A stretch of DNA of 64,000 bases from Pseudomonas fluorescens. GTDB lineage: Bacteria > Pseudomonadota > Gammaproteobacteria > Pseudomonadales > Pseudomonadaceae. A program made the translations under genes and the position numbers. The stretch is taken from positions 1-64,000 of the forward strand of contig NZ_CABVII010000006.1 of NCBI RefSeq assembly GCF_902497995.1, written 5' to 3'. Below are positions 17,405 through 25,852 of the stretch, one piece after another. Under the pieces are notes generated by a model, which saw only the letters and a list, made by a program, of their open reading frames with translations, was not told where the DNA came from and ran no database searches. Numbering within the stretch: the stretch's first letter is position 1; every line of letters starts with the position of its first letter.

Positions 17405-18781
17405 TTACTTTCTGCGATGAAGGCGCAACCCCACTATCCCAAGAACCAGTAACCCGAACACCCCGGCCATCGCCCACATCAACTGGTCATCGCTCATCAA
17501 CGGTTTTTCGATCCGCAGATAGCCCGGTTGCAGCAACAATTCACGCATGGCCTTGTTTACCTCTGCCAGCGTCACCCCTCGCAGTTCCTTGGCCGGGTCG
17601 GCGAAACGGCCGTCCTCGTAGCTCCCGAGGGCACTCCAATAATAATCGGCCAGTGCGCTGTTGCCTTGCACGGCCCAGGCCTGTCGGGCGATGGCGGCCT
17701 GCTTGAGACGGTTGAAGGTGTCGGCATCCAGACCGTCATTGAGCAACCCGGCCTTCAACTCATCCAGCACCTGTTGGGCCTCGGGCACGTCATCGCGGTC
17801 GAGGTCCGCGTTCAGGCTCATGAAGCCAACTCCGCCAAACACCTCACGCTCGGCCGAGGGGCCGTAGGACAAACCATGGGTCAGGCGCAATTGGCGATAG
17901 AGCGCCCAGTCCAGATAGTCCTTGAGCAAGTCGAAGGTCTGATCGTGCTGATCCTCCTGCACCGGTTCCGGTACCAGCCAGTGCAACTTCGCAGCACCGC
18001 CGACGAAACCATGATTCAGCGTGCGCTCATGGGCGGCGCTGGCCTTGATTTCCGGCAGGGGCGGGTGATCGGTAGGGTCGACCGCCTCAAGCGCACCATA
18101 GGACCGCTCCAGATAAGCCGGCAGCAAGCGATCGAGGTCGCCGACCACGATCAGGGTCATGTTGTTGGGCGCATACCAGGCCTTGCGCACCGACTCCAGT
18201 TGTTCGCGGGTCAGGTAATCGACCTCGGGCCGCTCGGCGCATTTGAGGCCCAGTTCCACGGCCAGCTGATTACTCGCCGTATGGCCCAGGTCCTGGCGAT
18301 CCAGCCAGCGTTGCAGGTGAGTGTAATGGCCACCGTCTTCGCGCTCGACCACTTGTTTGGCGGCATTGATCGCGTTGTCGTCGATTCGGGTCTGGGTCAG
18401 CAGCGCCAACAGCAGGTCGAGGACCTTACGCTGGTTTTTCGCCGGGGCCTCGATGACGAAGGTCGTGTCGGCATTGCTGGTGAAAGCGTTCCACTCGCCG
18501 CCCAGGGCCTGCATGCGTTCCTCCAGACCGCCTTCGCCCGTGGCATCGATGCCGCTGAACAGCAAGTGCTCGAGCAGATGCGGCAGCTCCTTGTCGGCAC
18601 AGCTGAAATCATCGATACCGACGCCGACCACCAGACGAATCGCCACATGCCCGCGCTCGGTGCCGGGCTTGAGCAGCAATTGCAAGCCGTTGGGCAGGGT
18701 ATAGCCTTCAACCTGGAAGCGATCCAGGGCAAATGAAGGGAATGAGCCCAGCAACAGGCAGGCGAACAACAGGCAACGCAT
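17405..18781 (-). CDS. Exported M16-family metallopeptidase, membrane-anchored
   Basis: 458 aa from ATG 18781, which directly starts a signal peptide (MRCLLFACLLLGSFPSFA); the frame upstream reads through REP DNA (GSGLAREGG) and is not real protein. The inverzincin motif HLLEH (residues 68-72) carries two zinc His and the catalytic Glu, and the third ligand is plausible in QVVEREDGGH. The second M16 domain lacks the motif, as usual. A C-terminal hydrophobic segment (WAMAGVFGLLVLGIVGL) with basic RRK tail should tether it to the inner membrane, facing the periplasm. Substrate unknown. Confidence 0.87.
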   Translation of the reverse strand: MRCLLFACLLLGSFPSFALDRFQVEGYTLPNGLQLLLKPGTERGHVAIRLVVGVGIDDFSCADKELPHLLEHLLFSGIDATGEGGLEERMQALGGEWNAFTSNADTTFVIEAPAKNQRKVLDLLLALLTQTRIDDNAINAAKQVVEREDGGHYTHLQRWLDRQDLGHTASNQLAVELGLKCAERPEVDYLTREQLESVRKAWYAPNNMTLIVVGDLDRLLPAYLERSYGALEAVDPTDHPPLPEIKASAAHERTLNHGFVGGAAKLHWLVPEPVQEDQHDQTFDLLKDYLDWALYRQLRLTHGLSYGPSAEREVFGGVGFMSLNADLDRDDVPEAQQVLDELKAGLLNDGLDADTFNRLKQAAIARQAWAVQGNSALADYYWSALGSYEDGRFADPAKELRGVTLAEVNKAMRELLLQPGYLRIEKPLMSDDQLMWAMAGVFGLLVLGIVGLRLHRRK

Positions 18782-18830
18782 AGCTAGCTTCCATACGGCT
18801 GGTTGGAAATCCGTGTCGCCCTTCAGGCCG

Positions 18831-18927
18831 CCTTCGCGAGCAAGCCCGCTCCCACAGGGTTCGGTGGTGCTCACTCATTTTGTGCAATACAGTCGACTAC
18901 TGTGGGAGCGGGCTTGCCCGCGAAGAC
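18831..18927. repeat. REP doublet between M16 peptidase and Na/Pi cotransporter genes
   Basis: CCTTCGCGAGCAAGCCCGCTCCCACA at the left, TGTGGGAGCGGGCTTGCCCGCGAAG at the right, with a spacer of about 45 bases. The arms differ at one site (CTCGC versus CCCGC). Translated, the repeat gives the spurious GSGLAREG peptides seen on both strands here. Confidence 0.9.
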
Positions 18928-18975
18928 GGCCTTGAGGCTGAATACAGGTTACTGACTGACCACTGTGCCAGACGT

Positions 18976-20634
18976 TCAAGGCGAATGCGTGATGTCAGCC
19001 AAATCATCGACGACCAGCGCGCCGGTGTCCGAGGTCTCCAGCACCACATAAGCACTGCTGCAAAACAGCGAGTTCAGACGTTTCATGTCCGCGATCAGCT
19101 CCAGGTGCAGCGAACTGGTCTCGATACTCTGCACGATCTTGCGTTGCAATCGACTGACGTGAGCATGGGCCAGACGGCGCTCCTGTGCACGAAAGCGACG
19201 TTTCTCACGCAGCAACTGGCGGGCACTTTCCTTATCGGCACTGAGGAACACCGACAAACCGAGACGCAAGTTGGCTATCAACTGGTGGTGCAGCCCCGCC
19301 AACTCTTCCAGCCCGACCTCGGAAAAAGACCGGCGCTGCGAGGTTTTCTGCTGCTGGACCTTGCGCAACATGCGCTCGATCAGGTCGCTGGCGAGTTTGA
19401 GATTGATCGCCAGCTCGATGATTTCCGCCCAGCGCCGACTGTCCTGGTCACTGAGGTCTTCCCGGGGCATTTGCGCCAGATAGAGCTTGATGGCGCCGTA
19501 GAGCGACTCCACATCATCGGTCAGGCGACGCATTTCCTGGGTGACGGCGGTTTGCTTGCCGCGCAGCACGTCGAGCATGGCTTCAAGCATGTTGTCGATC
19601 AGATCGCCGATGCGCAGGGTTTCGCGGGCAGCGTTGGCCAGCGCCAGGCTGGGGGTGACCAACGCGGTCGGGTCAAGATGACGCGGTTTGGCGGTGCCGT
19701 TGACTTGCGGCCGCTCCGGCAGCACCCACGCACAGAACCTGGCCATCGGCCCGACACTGGGCAGCAGGATCAGACAGCGGGCAGTGTTGTAGAGCAGGTG
19801 GAAGCCGATGACCATTTCCTGAGAGCTGAAGTCCAAGCCATCCATCCAGTGCGCCAAGGGATCGAGTACCGGAATGATCAGCAGCAGTCCGATCAACTTG
19901 TACAGCAGGCTGCCCAACGCAACCTGACGGCCAGCCGCGTTCTGCATGCTGGTGCTGAGGAAGGCGAGGATGCCGCTGCCGATGTTGGCGCCGATCACCA
20001 GGCCGATGGCCACGGGCAGACTGATCACCCCGGCACCGGCCAGGGTCGCCGTCAGCAGGACGGCGGCCAGGCTGGAATAGGAAATCATTGCGAACAGCGC
20101 GCCCACCAGGGCATCGAGCAGGATGTCGCCGGTCAGCGAGGCGAAGATCACTTTCACACCCTGGGCCTGGGTGATCGGCGCGGCGGACTCGACGATCAGT
20201 TGCAGCGCCAGAATGATCAGCCCCAAACCGATACTGACGCGGCCCATCTGCCCCAGTCGCGTCTGTTTGCGGGACAGGAAGAAAATCACCCCGAGGAAGA
20301 TCAGCAGCGGCGACAGCCACGACAGGTCCAGGGTCAGCACTCGCGCCATCAATGCGGTACCGACGTCGGCTCCGAGCATGGTCGCCAGGGCCGGGGTCAG
20401 CGCCATCAAGCCCTGACCGACAAAGGAGGTGACGAGCATGGCGGTGGCGTTGCTGCTCTGGACCATCGCCGTCACGACGATCCCCGAGATGAACGCCAGC
20501 CAGCGCTTGGACATGTTACGGCCAATCACATGGCGCAGGTTGGAACCGTAGACCCGCAGGATGCCGGTTCGGACGATGTGCGTGCCCCAGATCAACAAGG
20601 CCACGGCAGATAACAAATTGAGCAGGGTGAGCAT
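18976..20634 (-). CDS. Na/Pi cotransporter family protein (NptA/YjbB type) with PhoU-like tail
   Basis: 552 aa. The N-terminal 300 residues hold two inverted Na/Pi repeats with the conserved QSSNATAMLVTSFVGQG in the first and YSSLAAVLLTATLAG with GANIGSGIL in the second. About eight membrane segments. The C-terminal 230 residues form a helical PhoU-like domain (MLEAMLDVLRGKQTAVTQEM and on) in the cytosol. The expected role is sodium-coupled phosphate movement, export in the case of E. coli YjbB. No Pho box was recognised upstream. It is flanked by REP elements on both sides, so it is probably a single-gene unit. Confidence 0.88.
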   Translation of the reverse strand: MLTLLNLLSAVALLIWGTHIVRTGILRVYGSNLRHVIGRNMSKRWLAFISGIVVTAMVQSSNATAMLVTSFVGQGLMALTPALATMLGADVGTALMARVLTLDLSWLSPLLIFLGVIFFLSRKQTRLGQMGRVSIGLGLIILALQLIVESAAPITQAQGVKVIFASLTGDILLDALVGALFAMISYSSLAAVLLTATLAGAGVISLPVAIGLVIGANIGSGILAFLSTSMQNAAGRQVALGSLLYKLIGLLLIIPVLDPLAHWMDGLDFSSQEMVIGFHLLYNTARCLILLPSVGPMARFCAWVLPERPQVNGTAKPRHLDPTALVTPSLALANAARETLRIGDLIDNMLEAMLDVLRGKQTAVTQEMRRLTDDVESLYGAIKLYLAQMPREDLSDQDSRRWAEIIELAINLKLASDLIERMLRKVQQQKTSQRRSFSEVGLEELAGLHHQLIANLRLGLSVFLSADKESARQLLREKRRFRAQERRLAHAHVSRLQRKIVQSIETSSLHLELIADMKRLNSLFCSSAYVVLETSDTGALVVDDLADITHSP

Positions 20635-20812
20635 GCAGGCCCCCTGTGGTGGTAGCGCCCCAATGGGGCAAGTTGACGGTGCCGCGCGTTTTTCTACGTT
20701 CTGTACTTAAGCTGTAGTTGGCTAACGGTCTGGGCGCCAGCATCGCATAGCTAAAGAAGTGATTGAAACAAAACTGTCATAAAAACAGTTTGATGCCATC
20801 ACGCAAAACAAA

Positions 20813-20902
20813 TGTGGGAGCGGGCTTGCTCGCGAAGGCGGAGTATCAGGCAACATTGATGTCGACTGATACTCCGCCTTCGCGAGCAAGCCCGCTCCCA
20901 CA
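20813..20902. repeat. Long perfect REP palindrome (37-base arms)
   Basis: TGTGGGAGCGGGCTTGCTCG and following bases through CGGAGTATCAG are exactly inverted at the right, ending CCCGCTCCCACA. The 16-base loop includes ATTGATGTCGA, the complement of the loop at 16175-16275. It lies between the Na/Pi cotransporter and TerC genes. The rest of 20635-20930 shows no gene. Confidence 0.92.
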
Positions 20903-20930
20903 GGTTTTGCGTGTTCAGGAAAGCCCGGAG

Positions 20931-21698
20931 TTACTGACCCGGAACATCCTTGCGCAGTTTCACGGGATCCTGCTGTTTGCGCTTTCTCATCATCGCGGTG
21001 CGCATCTTGATGTTGATCGCCTCCACCGCCAGCGAGAACGCCATGGCGAAGTAGACGTAGCCTTTAGGCAGGTGCACATCCAGAGACTCGGCAATCAACA
21101 CGGTACCGACCAGCAGCAGGAACGACAGCGCCAGCATTTTCAGCGAAGGGTGCTTGTCGATGAACTCGCTGATGGTGCGCGAGGCGACCATCATCACCAG
21201 CACCGCAACGACGATCGCTGCAACCATGACCGGTACGTGGGACACCATGCCCACCGCGGTGATCACGGAGTCCAGCGAGAACACGATGTCGATGATCGCG
21301 ATCTGGATGATGGTGTAGAGGAAGTTGCCGCCCTTGCCCGAAGGTTCGTCGCCGCTTTCATCTTCGCCTTCCAGCGCGTGGTACATCTCCTGGGAGCTCT
21401 TCCACAACAGAAACAGACCACCGAAGAACAGGATCAGGTCACGCCCGGAGATTCCCTGGCCGAACACTTCGAACAGGTCGGCGGTGAGGCGCATGACCCA
21501 GGTGATCGACAGCAACAACAGAATCCGCGTGATCATGGCCAGGGCCAGGCCGAAAATCCGGGTGCGTTGCTGCATGTGTTTGGGCATGCGGCTGACCAGG
21601 ATCGAAATCATGATGATGTTATCGATACCCAGGACGATTTCCAGGGCGGTCAGGGTAAAGAAGGCAACCCAGATTTCAGGGTTGGTCAGCCATTCCAT
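20931..21698 (-). CDS. TerC family membrane protein
   Basis: 255 aa. Seven or so hydrophobic segments. The TerC signature acidic residues are in FTLTALEIVLGIDNIIMISI near the N-terminus and TIIQIAIIDIVFSLDSVITAVGMV in the middle, both forming the predicted metal-binding core. YVYFAMAFSLAVEAINI lies at the end. TerC/YgaP/Alx-type proteins act in metal (notably manganese) export or metalation of exported proteins, and some confer tellurite resistance. No yybP-ykoY-like riboswitch fits in the 85 bases between citM and this gene. It lies downstream of the citrate transporter on the same strand. Confidence 0.88.
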   Translation of the reverse strand: MEWLTNPEIWVAFFTLTALEIVLGIDNIIMISILVSRMPKHMQQRTRIFGLALAMITRILLLLSITWVMRLTADLFEVFGQGISGRDLILFFGGLFLLWKSSQEMYHALEGEDESGDEPSGKGGNFLYTIIQIAIIDIVFSLDSVITAVGMVSHVPVMVAAIVVAVLVMMVASRTISEFIDKHPSLKMLALSFLLLVGTVLIAESLDVHLPKGYVYFAMAFSLAVEAINIKMRTAMMRKRKQQDPVKLRKDVPGQ

Positions 21699-21730
21699 GT
21701 GTATTCCTTTGAGCGAGTGTTAAACCAGGA

Positions 21731-21767
21731 CGGGCCCGGACTTCAAAACCACGAAGCCGGACCCGCC
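21731..21767 (-). terminator. Imperfect hairpin between citrate transporter and terC
   Basis: On the minus strand GGGTCCGGCTTC pairs with GAAGTCCGGGCCC with a few mismatches around a GTGGTTTT loop. There is no clear T-run, so it may attenuate rather than end transcription. Confidence 0.45.
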
Positions 21768-21783
21768 TTGGTGAGTCTTGGGC

Positions 21784-23091
21784 TTATAGAGTGCTGAACA
21801 GCGGAAAAATCCCCATCAGCAATGCGGCGACCAGTATGCACAGGCAAACCAGCACTGCCCACTTCAAGGTGAACCGCTGATGATCACCGAAATCGATACC
21901 GGCCAGCGCCACCAACAGATAAGTCGATGGTACCAGCGGGCTCAACAAGTGGACGGGCTGACCGACGATCGAGGCACGTGCCATTTCCACCGCGGTAATT
22001 CCGTAGTGACTCGCGGCCTCGGCAAGCACCGGTAACACGCCGTAATAAAATGCGTCGTTGGACATGAAGAACGTGAACGGCATGCTCACCAACGCGGTGA
22101 TTACGGCCAGGTACGGGCCAAGGAAGTCCGGGATTACCGCCAGCAGGCTTTTGGACATCGCGTCGACCATGCCGGTGCCCGAGAGGATACCGGTGAAGAT
22201 GCCCGCGGCAAAGATCAACCCGACCACGGCCAGCACGCTACCAGCGTGGGCCGAGACGCGGTCCTTCTGCTGTTGCAGGCACGGGTAATTGACGATCATC
22301 GCGATACTGAAGGCCACCATGAACAACACGGGCAGCGGCAACAGGCCGGCGACCAGGGTGCACATCAGGCCCAGCGTCAGGGCGCCGTTGAACCAGATCA
22401 GCTTCGGACGGCGGGCATCCGGGAACTGGGAAACGCTGATTTCACTGTGGTCGATTTCATCGCCCACCAGGTGCAATTCACCCAGACGGGCACGTTCACG
22501 CTTACCGTAGAAGTAGGCAATCGCCAGGATCGCGACGACGCCGGCCAACATCGCGGGCACCATCGGCACAAAGATGTCGGACGGATCGACGTGCAGCGCA
22601 CTGGCTGCACGAGCGGTCGGGCCACCCCATGGGGTCATGTTCATGACGCCGCCGGCGAGAATGATCAGACCGGCCATAATCCGCGGGCTCATACCGATGC
22701 GGCTGTAGAGCGGCAGCATGGCGGCCACGCAGATCATATAAGTGGTGGCGCCGTCACCATCGAGGGAAACCACGAGCGCCAGTACGGCGGTGCCGACCGA
22801 CACTTTCAGCGGGTCGCCCTTGACCAGCTTGAGGATCTTGCGCACGGCCGGGTCGAACAGGCCGGAGTCGATCATCAGGGCAAAGTAGAGAATGGCGAAC
22901 ATCAGCATCACGCCGGTCGGCGCCAGCTTGGTGATGCCTTCGAGCATCATCGGGCCGATCTTCGGCGCGAACCCACCGAACAGGGCGAACAGAATCGGGA
23001 TGATGATCAACGCGATCAGCGCGGACAGGCGCTTGGTCATGATCAGGAACATGAACGTGATGACCATGGCAAAGCCAAGGAAAGTCAGCAT
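21784..23091 (-). CDS. CitMHS family citrate-metal/proton symporter
   Basis: 435 aa with about twelve hydrophobic segments. Family marks are DGDGATTYMICVAAMLPLY near residue 110, GGVMNMTPWGGPTARAASAL near 155 and the second-half FFMSNDAFYYGVLPVLAE and QPVHLLSPLVPSTYLLVALAG. CitMHS carriers import citrate complexed with divalent metal. The ATG is preceded by GGAGTATTCCC, a good ribosome binding site. The upstream leader contains an AAnAAnAA Hfq/Crc-type motif placed on a leader ORF (see 23142-23233), so carbon catabolite repression is likely. TerC downstream may link to metal brought in with citrate (inference). Confidence 0.9.
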   Translation of the reverse strand: MLTFLGFAMVITFMFLIMTKRLSALIALIIIPILFALFGGFAPKIGPMMLEGITKLAPTGVMLMFAILYFALMIDSGLFDPAVRKILKLVKGDPLKVSVGTAVLALVVSLDGDGATTYMICVAAMLPLYSRIGMSPRIMAGLIILAGGVMNMTPWGGPTARAASALHVDPSDIFVPMVPAMLAGVVAILAIAYFYGKRERARLGELHLVGDEIDHSEISVSQFPDARRPKLIWFNGALTLGLMCTLVAGLLPLPVLFMVAFSIAMIVNYPCLQQQKDRVSAHAGSVLAVVGLIFAAGIFTGILSGTGMVDAMSKSLLAVIPDFLGPYLAVITALVSMPFTFFMSNDAFYYGVLPVLAEAASHYGITAVEMARASIVGQPVHLLSPLVPSTYLLVALAGIDFGDHQRFTLKWAVLVCLCILVAALLMGIFPLFSTL

Positions 23092-23141
23092 GGGAATACT
23101 CCAGGCGTGGCGCGGCTAGGGAATGGGCGAACCGGGTGGGG

Positions 23142-23222
23142 TCAGCGCAGAACGGGAAGCACGAGACGTACGGGTGGAGTGGCGGCGAAGCGGCGAGTAG
23201 CAAAGGACATCAGGATCACCAT
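23142..23222 (-). CDS. Possible 26-codon leader ORF of citrate transporter
   Basis: ATG at 23222, stop TGA at 23142-23144, then 50 bases to the citrate transporter start. The peptide begins MVILMSFATRRF and is Arg- and Val-rich. It has no Shine-Dalgarno sequence. The catabolite-control motif at 23222-23233 overlaps its start codon. It could be an upstream ORF that couples Hfq/Crc binding to transporter expression, or simply a chance frame in the leader. Confidence 0.35.
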   Translation of the reverse strand: MVILMSFATRRFAATPPVRLVLPVLR

Positions 23223-23233
23223 TGTTGTTGTTT
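23222..23233 (-). promoter_or_regulatory. Candidate Hfq/Crc binding (CA) motif
   Basis: On the minus strand AAACAACAACAA, which contains AAnAAnAA twice in register. This is the sequence bound by Hfq with Crc in carbon catabolite repression of pseudomonads. It lies in the presumed mRNA leader 131-142 bases before the transporter start. The rest of 23092-23505 shows no further gene. Confidence 0.55.
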
Positions 23234-23505
23234 AATGGGCTGTGCGAGCGATAAAACACTGGCATTGGCCAACCGGTCTGTTGCCGGTAGTGAGGCGATC
23301 CTAATCGCGCAAGCTTTCACCCAGCTTTCGCGGATGAAAGCATTGACCGGATGTGCAACCGGTCGTCGGAGCGGGGCAGGGCGGGAGACCGAGTCGAGGC
23401 CTTCGCGAGCAGGCCCCGGCCGAGCGCCATATCTGGACTGACAGCCGTCTACCGTGGCTGCATCTGGACGAGCACTTGCCGTCGGAGCCGGAAGAAACCC
23501 TCTGA

Positions 23506-23832
23506 TCAAAAAATAGACAGGTCCAGCGGACGAATCGCGCCCATCCAGATCGCATGCTCAGTGTGGTCGAGCAGATCGTTGCCGGTGTCCGGGTGCAGAA
23601 ACACTACCAACCCCTTGCGGTTGAGTGCCAACCACGGCAGTACGTCGCCAAGGTACTGCGGCTCGAAAGCCAACTGGCAACTCCAGTCCGGGTGCGGGCC
23701 GACCGGGCGTTCGTGGACTCGCCCCATCTTCAACGGGAATAACGTCGCCGCTTGCTCACACAACGTGCGCGCCTGTTCGATAGTGCTAGCGTTAAAATAG
23801 ACATGGGCGTGGTAACCCTTGATCTGTTGCAT
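23506..23832 (-). CDS. DOPA 4,5-dioxygenase family protein
   Basis: 108 aa, full length for the small bacterial members of the family. The conserved His-rich pattern is visible: GYHAHVYFN near the N-terminus, GPHPDWSCQLAFEP in the middle and VFLHPDTGNDLLDHTEHAIWMG near the end. These could be metal ligands for extradiol-type ring cleavage. Physiological substrate in Pseudomonas is unknown. The gene is divergent from the Rossmann-fold gene at 23917 with 84 bases between. Confidence 0.82.
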   Translation of the reverse strand: MQQIKGYHAHVYFNASTIEQARTLCEQAATLFPLKMGRVHERPVGPHPDWSCQLAFEPQYLGDVLPWLALNRKGLVVFLHPDTGNDLLDHTEHAIWMGAIRPLDLSIF

Positions 23833-23916
23833 CTGGAACCCTCTGAAAACCCGTTCGAACCCTCACCGATTCTTACAGGTCACACGCCATATACGTAGGA
23901 AACAAGGACCGTAGCC

Positions 23917-24582
23917 ATGAAAAATGCCGAGACCCCCGTGGTGAAAGTGGTGCTTTATGGTGCCATGAGTAGTCTGGGCAGTGCGCTGATGGCTGAAATG
24001 CTGCGGCGCCAGCATGAAGTGATCGCCATTCTCGATGAACTGACAGCGCTCGCGCCGCGTCCGGGTTTACGCGCCAAGCCCGGGGATTTGTTCGATGCCG
24101 AACGCGTGAAGCAAAGCGTGGCCGGGAGTTCGGCGGTCATTTGCCTGTTGGATGCACCGGGTTTGCCGTTCAACAGCGAGCATGTGGAAAAAACCATCGT
24201 GCCGGGCCCCGTCGAACAAGTGCTGGCAGTGGATGCATTGATCGCCGGTATGCAGGCTGCCGGTATTGCCCGGCTGTTTCTGGTGGGCGATTTCGAGGTG
24301 CTGGATGATCCGGAGATCGAGGATCACCTGGAACGCCATGCCGCCGAAGAAATCCGCGAGGCGCTGCAAAGCAGTTCCTTGCGCTGGACGCTGGTCAATG
24401 CTCCACGGGGGGTGCCAGGGCTGACGATTGAACATTTCAGCCACGTCAGCACCAACATGGAACCCGGTCTGGCCGAACCGCTGGCCCGGTTGAACCGCGT
24501 AGCGGTCGGGATTGCCGATGAGCTGCACCTGAATTTGCATGTTGGTGAGCATGTGAATTTCATCGCAACTTCAGAACCCTGA
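23917..24582 (+). CDS. NAD(P)-binding Rossmann-fold (NmrA/SDR-like) protein
   Basis: 221 aa. It starts with a beta-strand and dinucleotide-binding loop of atypical form (VKVVLYGAMSSLGSALMAEML), where the usual GxxGxxG reads GAMSSLG, as in many atypical SDRs. VICLLDAPG and LFLVGDFEVLDD fit strands 4-5. No canonical YxxxK is seen, so it may be a binding protein or a redox sensor rather than a dehydrogenase. AAGGACCGTAGCC precedes the ATG. Function is unknown. Confidence 0.65.
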   Translation: MKNAETPVVKVVLYGAMSSLGSALMAEMLRRQHEVIAILDELTALAPRPGLRAKPGDLFDAERVKQSVAGSSAVICLLDAPGLPFNSEHVEKTIVPGPVEQVLAVDALIAGMQAAGIARLFLVGDFEVLDDPEIEDHLERHAAEEIREALQSSSLRWTLVNAPRGVPGLTIEHFSHVSTNMEPGLAEPLARLNRVAVGIADELHLNLHVGEHVNFIATSEP

Positions 24583-24784
24583 AAGATCGCAGCCTTCGCC
24601 ACCTTCTACCTTAAAATGCGAGCCCCCGTAGGAGCCAGGCTTGCCGGCGAAGGCGGCTTCAAGCCTTGCCGCGCCCATGAGGCCGCCTTCGCCGGCAAGC
24701 CTGGCTCCTACAGGGGGGGTGGCGTTTTCCACAATCCAGCGGTACTCGCAGGTGGTGCAGGAGCCGCAGGCTGCGATCTTTTCG
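24583..24784. repeat. Nested repeat: outer GATCGCAGCC pair around a REP doublet
   Basis: The outer arms are AAAGATCGCAGCCTTCG (24582-24598) and its diverged inverse GCAGGCTGCGATCTTTT (24766-24782). Inside is an inverted pair (24623-24719) with arms CCCCCGTAGGAGCCAGGCTT... and ...GCCTGGCTCCTACAGGGGG. The outer module also occurs alone at 49500-49562. It lies between convergent genes. Confidence 0.8.
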
Positions 24785-24787
24785 CCT

Positions 24788-25738
24788 TCACACGGCAATC
24801 GAAGGTAAAGGCAGGCCATTGAGCGATTGCGCACTGCTTGCCTGCTCGGCCATCAACCAGTCCACGAATTGTTGAATCAACGGCCCACGCCGTTTGCGCT
24901 GTGGCAGGACCACGTAATAACCCAGCCTGGAAATCACCGTTTCAGCAATCGGCCGGCACAACAAGCCTTGCGCCAGCAAGTTATCCACAAGGTGCCGCCA
25001 CCCGATCGCCACGCCTTGTCCGCCAATCGCCGCTTGAATCAACAAGGTGTAATTGTCGAAGCGCAATTGCCCCGGCGCTGGCGCCGACGAGATACCCAGC
25101 TCGCGAAATACGCCGCTCCAGTCGAACCAGTTGCTGCTGTTTTCTCCGCGCAGGTGCAGCAGAGGGAACTCCAGCAGCGTCTGAACCGGCAAGGGCAGGG
25201 GGCGATCCTTCAATAGCAGCGGACTGCACACGGGAAACACTTCCTCGCTGAACAGCCAATGGCTGTCACCCTGTTTGAATCGGCCATCTCCGAACAACAC
25301 CGCCACATCGATATCGGTGCGCAGCATATTGAGGCTGCGTTCGCTGGTGACGAGGCTGACATCGACCTGAGGGTTGGCGGCGTGAAATCGATGCAGTCGT
25401 GGCATCAGCCAATAGGCGGCAAAGGCAAAATCGGTGGCTACCTGCAACACCTCATGTTGATGCTGCGCACTGATCGCACTCAATCCTGCGTCGATATTCT
25501 GCAAACCTGCCTGAACCTGCTGAAAAAGTATCGACCCGGCCTCGGTCAATTCGATGCCGCGATAGATCCGATCGAACAGCCGCGTCCCAAGCTGTTCTTC
25601 CAAACGTTTGATCTGTTGGCTGATAGCCGGCTGCGTAGTGCCGAGCTCCACCGCCGCGGCGGTGAAGCTATGCTGACGGGCTGCTGCTTCGAAGGCCCGC
25701 AGCAGATCCAGAGACAAATCACCAAGGGCGTCATACAT
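24788..25738 (-). CDS. LysR-type regulator of choline-sulfate utilisation
   Basis: 316 aa. The N-terminal winged HTH at about 8-67 (AFEAAARQHSFTAAAVELGTTQPAISQQIKRLEEQLG) is followed by a type 2 periplasmic-binding-like effector domain. It is transcribed divergently from the choline-sulfatase gene with 114 bases between the starts, the classic layout of a LysR regulator and its target. Position matches PA0032. The effector is presumably choline sulfate or choline (inference). ATTC-N6-GAAT at 25828-25841 is a candidate binding site. Confidence 0.88.
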   Translation of the reverse strand: MYDALGDLSLDLLRAFEAAARQHSFTAAAVELGTTQPAISQQIKRLEEQLGTRLFDRIYRGIELTEAGSILFQQVQAGLQNIDAGLSAISAQHQHEVLQVATDFAFAAYWLMPRLHRFHAANPQVDVSLVTSERSLNMLRTDIDVAVLFGDGRFKQGDSHWLFSEEVFPVCSPLLLKDRPLPLPVQTLLEFPLLHLRGENSSNWFDWSGVFRELGISSAPAPGQLRFDNYTLLIQAAIGGQGVAIGWRHLVDNLLAQGLLCRPIAETVISRLGYYVVLPQRKRRGPLIQQFVDWLMAEQASSAQSLNGLPLPSIAV

Positions 25739-25827
25739 AAGCTGTGCTTATCCTAGTCATTGCCGCGCATGGGCTTTACCACAAAGCAGGCGGACTCCAT
25801 GCTCAATCGCAGCACTCTCGCATAAAT

Positions 25828-25841
25828 ATTCACTATGGAAT
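25828..25841. promoter_or_regulatory. Candidate LysR operator before betC
   Basis: ATTC-ACTATG-GAAT, an inverted repeat 11 bases before the chosen betC start. It may be a regulator contact, but it is short and close to the start codon, so support is weak. Confidence 0.3.
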
Positions 25842-25852
25842 GCCGCGATCAC

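Noticed and set aside
18880..20613. 577-codon frame antisense to the Na/Pi cotransporter
   Set aside because: It starts within REP DNA (translating to GSGLARED) and carries low-complexity Gln/His/Asp sequence typical of antisense frames.
22246..23235. 329-codon frame antisense to the citrate transporter
   Set aside because: Highly biased Gln/His/Asp/Arg composition and no start signal; shadow of the transporter.
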